Of a stretch of DNA of 21,537 nucleotides, positions 7,351-17,600 are shown piece by piece. The position numbers and the translations under genes were made by a program. The notes under the pieces are model-generated. The model made no database searches. It saw only the letters and a list, made by a program, of their open reading frames with translations, and had not been told where the DNA came from. The stretch comes from Thiotrichaceae bacterium (GTDB taxonomy: Bacteria; Pseudomonadota; Gammaproteobacteria; Thiotrichales; Thiotrichaceae): NCBI GenBank assembly GCA_015494435.1, contig WGBH01000225.1, positions 1 through 21,537 of the forward strand, given 5' to 3'. Position 1 is the first letter of the stretch. Each line of letters opens with the position of its first letter.

Positions 7351-10300
7351 TTATGTTTCAGTTTCTAGCTGTGTGAGTAACAACTCAATTTCCTCTTCCG
7401 TTAAATTATCTAAATTAACTGAAAGCTGCTCGATTTGTTCAGCATTCAAGTCTGTACTTGAAATCTTATCGGTTGCTAAGGCAGATTGATTAACGGTTTC
7501 TTTTACTTGTGCTTTACCGAGAAGTTCAGCCAAGGTATAGACCGTAGTGTGGCTAAAAATATCAGCCATTTTTATTTCTCGTTGAAATGTTGTTTGAATT
7601 TCATTATATAATTGCACCATATCAAGTGAATTTGCTCCTAAGTTGAAGAAATCATCATGCAAACTAATCGATTCTATCTTAAATAGTTTTTGTACCAGTT
7701 CAACTAATTGGGCTTCTAACTTACTACTTGGTTTAACATACTCAGTAGAGTGTTTACTCAAATCAGGACGTGGTAACGCCTTTTGGTCTATTTTGCCATT
7801 GGCAGTGAGTGGAAATTCAGTCAGTTCAACATATAAATTAGGCACCATATAATGTGGTAATTTTTCACGAAGATAGGCTTTTAAACGTTCACTAAGTGGT
7901 TTTTCGGCATTTTCTTCTTGATTAGTATTTGATAGTACACTGCTGCTTGTTGTGTTAAATATTTGCTCTAATCGCTGTGTTTGTTCTGGTGCAATACTGC
8001 CGCCTACAAAACTGTGCAATAATTCATGCGTCTTGCCTAAAGTAAATTTTTCACGTAATGGTTCAAAATGCAGTCCACCAATTGGACATAAACCCAATGT
8101 ATATTTAGTGACTTCACTCATTAATAGCTGACTCATATAACCTGCTTCAACTAAACATAAATCACGTGAGTAATTACCATAAAGCGGTTTAATTGCCTTG
8201 TATTCTGCTACCAAGAATAAGCTAAATGCGGCTTGATCAAAAACTACCTGATTACCACCTCCGTATAAGGATTCTTCTGGCATTGCCTCTGCAGAAAGTA
8301 ATTGTAGACAATGTTTGACAGGATGGTAGTAATAAAAACCACCTTCTATACCTTCGACACGTTCAGGTTTGATATATATATAAGCTTGAATTGCATATAA
8401 ATTTCCTGAAGAAGGATAGCGATATTTTGGTAACGCTGCATTATCAAATGCATAGGGTGATAAACAACTTAATAGCTGACTTAAATCATGAAGGTCAATT
8501 GCAGTTGTTAAAAACTGACGAAAACTTTGTCGATGAAGATAATCATTCTTATTACGTTTTACCTCAGGCAATACGACATCAGAGATTACTTGATCAGATG
8601 TCCGTAAACCCTTTTGCTTTAATTTAAATTGCAAGCGTGCCACAGGGTCGCTGAGTACTTCATCAGGATCTAAGGTTTGGATGGCCTCATCATCAACGCT
8701 TATTTCCTCAATCGCTTTGTTTGTATTTTTTGGAATAATATAGGCAACTAATTGTTTATCATGATTTATTTCGCCCACTGCTGATACAATAACTTTTTGC
8801 ACCGCTTCATGTTTTAATAAATGGGTTTCAATTTCACCTAGCTCAACACGGTGTCCACCAATTTTCACTTGGAAGTCTTCACGCCCTAAAAATTCAATAT
8901 CACCATCAGGAAAATAGCGACCTAAATCACCGGTTTTATATAAGCGTTCGCCTGTACGTGGATGGATAAAAAAGCTCGCATCAGTTTTTTCCTTATCTTT
9001 CCAATAGCCCAATGCCAGACCAATACCGCCAATATACAGTTGACCTGGTAACCAAACGGGACAAGGTTCCAAGTGTTCATTTAAGACATGAAAGGTCTGA
9101 TTATCCAGTGCTTTCCCATAAGGGATACTCTTCCACGTTGGATCTACTTTAGTGATCGGATAGTAAATTGACCAAATCGAGGCTTCTGTCGCACCACCTA
9201 AACTGATAATTTTGGTATCAGGATACATACTCCAAATACGATCAGGTAAATCAATGGGTATCCAGTCACCACTGAGCATCACTAAACGTAAAGCAGATGA
9301 AGATGCTAGGTCATTTTGTTTTTGCCCTCGTTGATATTCAATCAACATTTGCATTAAGGCTGGAACTGTATTCCATAATGTTACCTGATGTTGTTGCATT
9401 AAATGTTGCCAATGCGAGGGATCACGTCGTCCATCAGGTGAGGGGATGATAATTGCACCACCGACGGCTAATAAACCAAAAATATCGTACACTGATAAGT
9501 CAAAATTTAATGCAGACAGTGCTAATATACGATCATCAGCAGTAACATCAAATCGCTTATTTATATCTAATAATGTATTAACTGCACCACGGTGATCAAT
9601 CATCACACCTTTAGGATTACCTGTTGATCCTGATGTATAAATTACATAGGCCAAGTCAGTCAGTGTTTGTGTTGAATCCAAGGTAGGTAAAACAATTGAA
9701 TCATCCAGTGTAGTAATAATTAAACAACGTTCTGCTGCCCAATTTAGTTTAGATTGCCATTGTTCTTGAGTAATCACACAATCGACTTCAGCCTGTGCTA
9801 ATAAATACGCTTGACGTTCATGAGGCAATTCTGGATCAATGGGTAGATAAGCTCCTCCTGACATAATAACACCCAGGACCGCCACTACTTGTTGCCAACT
9901 TTTTTCAATTACCACGGAAACTAATTGATTGGGCTTAACTCCTTGATCACGTAGCCAATGTGCAACCTGATTTGCTTGTTGGTAAAGTTGTTGATAGGTA
10001 AGTATTTTATCACCACTTATCACCGCAGTATTATTAGGGGTTTGTTCTGCTTGTTGCAAAAATAACTCATGCAATAAGATATCGGGTTTTTTAGTATCGG
10101 TTGCATTAATCTGCTGGCGTTGTAAATATTGTTTTTCGGGTAATTGCAAAGGATAGGGCTGTGTCCATGCAGCATCATCTGTGGCAAGATTTTCAAGCAG
10201 TTGATACTGACTAGTGAACATATCCTCTAATAAATCGGTAGGAAACAACTCTTCAACAGCACTCCAGTTCAAACTGAGTTCACCATCAATTTCACGTACG

Positions 10301-11670
10301 ATATGATCTAAATATACCTGTGAAGTTTGTGCTAATTGATATACTCGTTCCCCCCAAATAGTATTAGAGGCTGGTTTAACACCAAGTAGATTAGTAAATA
10401 CTACAGGCATCAGCTCTGAGCTTTTATGACGGCGATTAAATTCACGTAATACATCTACACCACTAAAATAACGGTGATCTAAGTCCTTCCATGCTTGTGT
10501 TTGTAGCTTCTTGACTCGTTCAATAAAAAGGGCAGTTTTACGATTATCTACCCCAATTAAAAGTGTTGAAGTAAATTCTCCTGCAATTTCATTGACTTGT
10601 GAGTGAAACGGCAAACGGTGGAAAAAGGTTTGATTTAAAGTCAGATGTGAGCTCTTACTCCAATGTCCTAATGCCTCAGCAAACACTGCCATTAAAAGTA
10701 CTGAAGTTTGTAGATGATATGTAGCAGCTTTGTGTTTTAATGCTTTCCACAATGGTGCACTCAGACGTTTTTCAGTCCATCTAAAGCGTGGTTTTTCGAT
10801 CTCATTGAGATTTTTTGCTAAAGGCAATTTAGGTGCAGGTGCAAGATTATCTAGTTTTTCCATCCAATAATCTTTTGCACGTTGATAGGTACTAGAGGTC
10901 TCTTCAAAGTGCTTATCCATGACGCGATAATCACGAAAGGTCAGCACCAATGGAGGCAATTGAGCATCCAGATCAAGGTAGAATGTTTGCCAGTCTTTAA
11001 CGATTAGCTCAATACTCCAGCTATCGACAATCAACATATCCATGCAAAAATGCAGATGGATGGTATTTGCGAATTTGCTAATACGTATTTCAAACAATGG
11101 CCAATCACCTGCCTGATGGATATGACTGTTAATTTGATCACGAATATCATCTAATACTTGTGCTGTTGCATCAAGTGCAGGAAATTCTTTTATAGGTATT
11201 TGATAATCAGGTATATCCGCTAATACTTGCTGTTGTCCATCTTCTCTTATAATGGTACGTAAGATCGGATGACGCTCCATCACTTTTTGCCATGCCAGAT
11301 TGAGTCGTTTGATATCCAACTCTGGTATTGCCCATTCCTGATATACTTGGGTGGCAACATTACCTAATTCTAAATGTGATTGCCGTCCTATCCAATAGGC
11401 TTGTTGGATTGCACTTAATGAAAATGGCTCAAAAGCAGCATCAGGGTTTGGTGTAATTTGTGGTAATGATTCTGCACTATGAGTATTTTCATTGCTGTTT
11501 TCTTGTTTGCTTAAAAAAGTGATTAAATCCACTTTATGTTTTTTTATCTGCATACGCAAGGAAGGGCTTAACCCTCCTGTAGGTGCACGGTAACGCAGAG
11601 CTTGGTTTTCTGTCCACAAACTAATATCGTGTTGTTTTAGTTCTGCTAATAATGCTTCAATATGTTTCAC
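7351..11670 (-). CDS. NRPS, TubC-type docking - Cy - A(Cys) - Ox - PCP (thiazole-forming)
   Basis: This 1439-residue module activates cysteine, condenses it, cyclises it and oxidises the ring to a thiazole. Residues 1-55 (KHIEALLAELKQHDISLW ... LRYRAPTGGLSP) are a TubC-type N-terminal docking domain. The Cy domain (about 80-510) carries DMLIVDSWS (211-219), the DxxxxDxxS form. The A domain (about 530-975) has YTSGSTGNPKG (678-688), and its pocket residues read D724, L725, Y728, N767, M798, S800, L824, I832, W833, matching the known Cys code. An FMN oxidase of SagB/nitroreductase type (about 1000-1240, KYRYPSSGNLYAIQ) is inserted before A10 (LTANGK, Lys1293). PCP Ser1348 is in LGANSL. An acidic helical tail (LTEEEIELLLTQLETET) may dock the next protein. 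The start is GTG at 11670, overlapping the upstream stop as GTGA, with AAGG upstream. Confidence 0.95.
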   Translation of the reverse strand: MKHIEALLAELKQHDISLWTENQALRYRAPTGGLSPSLRMQIKKHKVDLITFLSKQENSNENTHSAESLPQITPNPDAAFEPFSLSAIQQAYWIGRQSHLELGNVATQVYQEWAIPELDIKRLNLAWQKVMERHPILRTIIREDGQQQVLADIPDYQIPIKEFPALDATAQVLDDIRDQINSHIHQAGDWPLFEIRISKFANTIHLHFCMDMLIVDSWSIELIVKDWQTFYLDLDAQLPPLVLTFRDYRVMDKHFEETSSTYQRAKDYWMEKLDNLAPAPKLPLAKNLNEIEKPRFRWTEKRLSAPLWKALKHKAATYHLQTSVLLMAVFAEALGHWSKSSHLTLNQTFFHRLPFHSQVNEIAGEFTSTLLIGVDNRKTALFIERVKKLQTQAWKDLDHRYFSGVDVLREFNRRHKSSELMPVVFTNLLGVKPASNTIWGERVYQLAQTSQVYLDHIVREIDGELSLNWSAVEELFPTDLLEDMFTSQYQLLENLATDDAAWTQPYPLQLPEKQYLQRQQINATDTKKPDILLHELFLQQAEQTPNNTAVISGDKILTYQQLYQQANQVAHWLRDQGVKPNQLVSVVIEKSWQQVVAVLGVIMSGGAYLPIDPELPHERQAYLLAQAEVDCVITQEQWQSKLNWAAERCLIITTLDDSIVLPTLDSTQTLTDLAYVIYTSGSTGNPKGVMIDHRGAVNTLLDINKRFDVTADDRILALSALNFDLSVYDIFGLLAVGGAIIIPSPDGRRDPSHWQHLMQQHQVTLWNTVPALMQMLIEYQRGQKQNDLASSSALRLVMLSGDWIPIDLPDRIWSMYPDTKIISLGGATEASIWSIYYPITKVDPTWKSIPYGKALDNQTFHVLNEHLEPCPVWLPGQLYIGGIGLALGYWKDKEKTDASFFIHPRTGERLYKTGDLGRYFPDGDIEFLGREDFQVKIGGHRVELGEIETHLLKHEAVQKVIVSAVGEINHDKQLVAYIIPKNTNKAIEEISVDDEAIQTLDPDEVLSDPVARLQFKLKQKGLRTSDQVISDVVLPEVKRNKNDYLHRQSFRQFLTTAIDLHDLSQLLSCLSPYAFDNAALPKYRYPSSGNLYAIQAYIYIKPERVEGIEGGFYYYHPVKHCLQLLSAEAMPEESLYGGGNQVVFDQAAFSLFLVAEYKAIKPLYGNYSRDLCLVEAGYMSQLLMSEVTKYTLGLCPIGGLHFEPLREKFTLGKTHELLHSFVGGSIAPEQTQRLEQIFNTTSSSVLSNTNQEENAEKPLSERLKAYLREKLPHYMVPNLYVELTEFPLTANGKIDQKALPRPDLSKHSTEYVKPSSKLEAQLVELVQKLFKIESISLHDDFFNLGANSLDMVQLYNEIQTTFQREIKMADIFSHTTVYTLAELLGKAQVKETVNQSALATDKISSTDLNAEQIEQLSVNLDNLTEEEIELLLTQLETET

Positions 11671-14600
11671 AGTTCACCTTCTTCATAATCATAATCATTA
11701 TCAGTGATTGTTGTTTCCTTTAAAGGCATAATAAGCCCTAGCTTTTCGAGTAATACATTGGCTAATAACACAATGTTTGAATGTTCTAAAATTGTCGTTA
11801 CAGAAACTGAAATATTTAAGTCAGCCCCTAAACGATTGGTTAATTGAATTGATTTTAAAGAATCCATATCTAATGCTACAAAGAAATCATCATCTTCTTC
11901 AGAAGTTCTACCTACAATGGGTTCAATACTGTCTTTAAGGTAGGCTTTAAGCAAACCAAGACGTATATCAGGTTTAGCTTGGCTAATTTGCTGACGTAGA
12001 CTCGTACTTGTCGGTTGTTCTTTAGAGGTACTTGTTTTAATAAACCTCGATAAGACAGGAAATCCTTGTAGAGAGGGAAGCTTTTGGGCGAATTTTTCCC
12101 AACGATAAGGGAAAACAGCAGCCTGTGGTATTAATTGTTGTAACAATACCCCAAATAATTCAACCCCCATCTCAGGAGTAATCACATCTTTCTCATTGGC
12201 GACTAACTCTCTTGCCATGCCAACTTCAGACCATGCACCCCAATTGATACTTAATCCTGTTTGTCCTTGACGATAACGATGCTGCATTAGGCTATCCATA
12301 AAGGTATTAGCTGCGGCATAGTTTGCTTGCCCACCATTACCTAACAGAGCAGTTTGTGAGGAAAAGCAAACAAAGAAATCTAACGGTAAATGTTGACAAG
12401 CTCTATGTAAAAACCAACTCCCGTACACTTTAGGAGCAAAGGTTTTCTTGAATCGCTCGGGAGTTTGTTGACTAATAATACCATCATCTAATACCCCTGC
12501 AGAATGGATGATCCCTTTTAATGGAGCAAAGGCATGACTTGCTTTAACTAAGGATTCAACATCCGCAAGTTTTGAAATATCTGCCGTTATGACCTTAACT
12601 TGAATACCCTCTACCTTTAAAGCATCAATTGCCTCTTGAATCGATGTTGTCGGTTGGCTTCGACCACTAAGTACCAGATGGGTCGCACCTTGTGTGGCTA
12701 ACCACTGGGCAATTTTAAAGCCTAAACCACCTAAACCTCCTGTAATCAGGTAAGAGTGATTGGCTTTAATTTGAATTTCCTGTGACTCAGGAATGGATAA
12801 TACCACTTTGCCTATTTGTTTAGCATTTGCCATAAATTGAAAGGCATCATTTACTGCTTCAATAGGAAAAACCTTAACAGGTAGTGGTTTTAGTTGTTGT
12901 TGTGCAAATAGGCTTTCAAGCTGTTTTCTGTATTGCATTGCCTTGGGCATATCCGACCAATCAAAACATACATACTCCACATCTTGACGATATTCTTTTG
13001 CTTGTTGTTGATTCCAGATATCTATTTTACCTAGTTCTACAAAACGTCCATTGGGGGCTAAGCTATCGAAATTTTTCTTAATATAATCACCGTTTAAACT
13101 ATTCAAGATAATATCAACGCCTTGCCCATTCGTTAGCCTCTGGATTTCCTCTGCAAACTTAAGTGTGCGTGAATTCATAATATGCTGAATCCCTTGTGAG
13201 GCTAAAAATTCCCACTTAGGTTTACTCGCTGTTGCGAAGACCTCTGCACCGATATGCTGTGCAATTTGTACTGCAGCTTGACCAACACCACCTGCAGCAG
13301 CATGAATTAACACCTTATCACCTGCTTTTATATGTGCCAATTTGACTAAGGCATAATAGGCAGTTAAAAAATTAATAGGAATAGTTGCTGCTTGTTCAAA
13401 ACTTAAATGTGCTGGTTTAGGAGTAATTAATGTTCTATCCACAACAATGTGAGACGCAAGGCTACCAAAATGTTGCCAAACTATGACCTCATCACCTGGT
13501 TGAACATCATGAACCTCTTCGCCGATACGAGTGATAATTCCTGTCGCCTCAAAACCAAAGGGAAGTTTTTTAGGGTCATTAAAGCCAAGTTTAGGGTCAT
13601 AATAAGTTTTCAACATGCCTAAGGCATTGAGAACATCACGGAAATTTAATCCTGAAGCACGTATTTGTACTTCGATTTGTTGTTTTTCAGGTATTTGTCG
13701 CTGCAAGGGAGCTAAATGCAAACTCTCTAATAAACCATATTGCTCAAGTTGCACTTTGAAACCGTCAAAAGGCTGTTCTGTTTGACTATTTGTTTCAACC
13801 TCAAGTGCCTCTAAACGTGCAATTTGGCGTGGGCTATCAGTGGTTAATTTAAGCTGGTTTTCATTATCAGCAAACCATAATACATTGAACAAAGTCTCTG
13901 CTGAGGTTTGCTCATTGACCGCTAAACATTTGCAGTTTAACTCAGGATATTCCCACATTAAGGTACGTCCTAATCCCCACAAACCTGATTCTTCCAGAGT
14001 ATCTTGAATAATAAAATGAAGATCCAAGGTTGCCTGTGCATTAACAATATCTTGCACAAAATTTAGTGCTTGACAGGAAATATCCAATACGGCATCAGGC
14101 ATTTTCATTTCTTGTTGGTATACCGCAGAAGTTGCAAAATAAACCACGGCACGGTAATTACTCAATGGCTGTTGTCTTGTTTGAGAAAACTCAACAGTTT
14201 CTCCTTTTGCCTGTAATAATACAGCTAAGGCATTTGCTAAGGGTTGCTGTGCATCAGCGACAATCAGCCATGTACCTGCAGTATTCGCATAAGGTGATAG
14301 TTTACTCAAAGGGGCATCTTGCCATGTCAACTTATATAAATAATCGTATCGTAATCTAGACCCTGTCATTGCTTGGCGATTAGCTTGACGTAAACCAAAA
14401 CCTGTGACTTTTGCAACTTTTTTACCATCTAGCGTAAATAGTGTTACATCAACAATCCGTGTACCTGCAACATCTGCACGCCACTGCACAAAACTCCATA
14501 CACGGCGTAATGAGGTATCGTTAAATAATTCAATTTTATCAAAGCTAAATGGTAAATACACCGCATCACTATTATCAAAATCAATAGCTTGAACAACCCG

Positions 14601-17600
14601 TAAACAGCAATCAAATAGTACGGGATGAAGATGATAGGGGGTTGTGTCTAAGTGTGTTGCAAGCTCAACTAGACCTAGGGCTTCTTTCTCTCCGGTGAAT
14701 AATTGTTGCAAGGCTTGAAAGTCATCACCGTAATGGAGTTCGTCAGGAATAGCGTGACGGTAATCTTCCAAGGAGATTATTTTAGTGCAGCGTTGTTGCA
14801 GATGATCGAGTGTATCATCTTGATCGATATCATCTGCATTGGAGGTAATAGTGCTTAACTCACCCTCAATATGCACTTCCCATTCGTTTTCACTTTGTGG
14901 TTTAAGGCTAAATACTTTCCATTGGTAGCCTGCTGTACTGGGTGTTAGTTGTAATTGAATCTGGCTTGTATTGTTAGTTGATAATACCAATGGCTGTAAT
15001 AGCGTGATATTTTGTAAGCAATAACTGTCATTACCAAGTATTTGTTGTGCTGCATGTAGTGCCATTTCCAAATAGGCAGTCGCGGGAGTAATGACTTGGT
15101 CATAGACTTGATGATCATGCAAATAGTGTGGCGAAAGTGCAGAGATTTGATTTTGAAATACCACATGATTGCTATTAGCAATAGCAGGTAAACGTTCACC
15201 CAATAGAGGATGTCCTGTTCCTGTTTGTGTATCAAAAGTAACCCCAGTTTTATCGACCCAATAACGTTGGCGTTGAAAAGGATAGCTCGGTAAAGGTAAT
15301 TTATGGCGATTATAAGCCCTATCCAATACCTGCCAATCCACTTGTCCACCACGGACATGAAGCGCCCCAAGACTTGCTAATAACTGCTCCCAGTCACTTG
15401 ATTCATTGGAATATAAACTCGGTAACCATAATATTTGTTCTGTCGTAGCGATGCATTGTTGTCCTAATCCAATTAAGGTTGGTTTTGCACCTATTTCAAT
15501 AAAAGTATCAATGCCTAAGGAGGCTAATGTCTCTATGCCTTGAGAAAAGTATACGGGCTGACGAATGTGATTTACCCAGTATTTTGCATCAATATGAGTA
15601 ATAATAGAGCCTGTTACATTAGAGATTAGCTTAAACTGAGGATCAGGTAGTTTATAAGTAATCGTTTCAGCCACTTTGGCAAATTCTGCCAACATTGGTT
15701 CCATTAAAGCAGAATGAAATGCATGAGACACTTTTAATGGGTAGCATTTGATCTGTTTGCTTTCTAACTCGGCAATAATGGTTTCAATTGCAGTATTTTC
15801 ACCCGATAATACCAAGCTTTGTGGTGCATTAAACCCTGCAATAGAGACTTGTTGTGAACAATTAGCTAGGATTGGTGCAATAGTCGCTTCTGTACACTGA
15901 ATAGCCACCATTGTGCCATTTGCTGGCAGAGATTGCATTAAACGTCCCCGTTCTGCAATCAATGTTAATCCATCTTCTAGGCTAAACACCCCCGCGATAC
16001 AGGCGGCAACATATTCACCTACACTATGACCTATTAAGGCACTAGGAGTAACTCCCCACGACTGCCAGAGTTTTGCCAGAGCATATTCAAGTGCAAACAG
16101 AGCAGGTTGGGTATATTGGGTGTGGAAGAGCTGTCCTGTATCCTGCTTATCTTCAGCATAAAGAAGTGTTAAAAGAGAGATTCCTGTACGGGACATGAAT
16201 ATCTGATCGCACTGTTCTAAAATATCTCTAAATAATGGTTCAGTTTCAAATAATTCTCGTCCCATCCCCCAATATTGTGAACCTTGCCCTGTAAATAAAA
16301 AGGCAATCTGTGGTACATCTTGTACGGGTTTAGAAAGTTGCTCTTTTTGGGCTATATTTAATTTTTCAGTTAAATCAGCAAGGTCTTTTGCTACAATTGC
16401 GATACGATAAGAATAATGTACCCGTCCTGTACTGGCGGTATAGCACATATCAGCAAGATTGCTTTCAGGATAAGCAGCACAATATGCTAAATATTGTGTT
16501 ATTTGCTCTGTTAATGCCGCCTCCGTTTTACCGCTTAATAATAATACATGTGCAGAACGCTCTGTTGATATTTCATTGGGAGTTTGGCTTGGTGCTTGCT
16601 GTAAAATAACATGGGCATTCGTTCCCCCCATACCAAAGCCACTAACACCTGCGATACGAGATCCATGCAGGCTTTGCCAAGGAGTCGCTTCCAAGGGAAT
16701 TTGAAATGGGAGATTATCCCAATCGATTAAAGGGTTAGCTTGTTTAAAATGCAGATGTGCTGGAATTATTTTATGGTGTAAACTCAGTGCAACTTTGATA
16801 AGGCCTGCAACCCCTGCACTGGCATCTAAATGTCCTAAATTAGTTTTGACAGAACCGATCATCAATGGTGTATCGCGTTTCCCTAAAGCATCTGCTAAAG
16901 CACGTACTTCAATTGGGTCACCTAATTTAGTCCCTGTACCATGGGCTTCAACATAAGATATCTCTTTGCCACTGACTTGAGCACTTTGTAAAGCCTGACG
17001 AATCAATGCGGTTTGTGCCACTTTATTCGGTACTGTTAAACCACTACTTGCACCATCATGATTAACTGCAGAGCCTCGAATCACTGTCCAAATATGATCC
17101 CCTGCGGCAACAGCATCAGATAAACGTTTCAGCACCACAATACCACAGCCTTCACCACGACCAAAACCATCAGCACGTTCATCAAAGGTCTTACAACGCC
17201 CATCGGGTGATAAGGCAGTCATACCCGATAAACCTAGCATTAGTTCAGGTGAGAGCATCACATTAACCCCACCTGTTACAGCAAGTTCACATTCTCTTGT
17301 ACGTAACGATTGACAAGCAAGATGCAATGCCACCAGTGAAGAAGAACAGGCTGTATCTAAACTGAGGTTAGGTCCTTGTACACCGAGCAAATAGCCCAAA
17401 CGTCCCGTTGACATCGCTGTCAAGGTACCTGTAGTAGCATAAACATCATTAGCACCTGTTTTTAAACCAATTTCGCTTTCCATCAAGCCAACAAAAATAC
17501 CCGTTTGCGTTGGTAAGTTGTCAGTTGTAATACCTGCATTCTCAAGTGCCTCCCATGTCACCTCTAATAATAAGCGATGTTTAGGGTCAAGTTGCTGGGC

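Noticed and set aside
14945..15370. 141-codon minus-strand open frame within the PKS gene
   Set aside because: It lies in another frame of the strongly supported AT-DH region of the PKS and has no recognisable domain or ribosome site; shadow frame.
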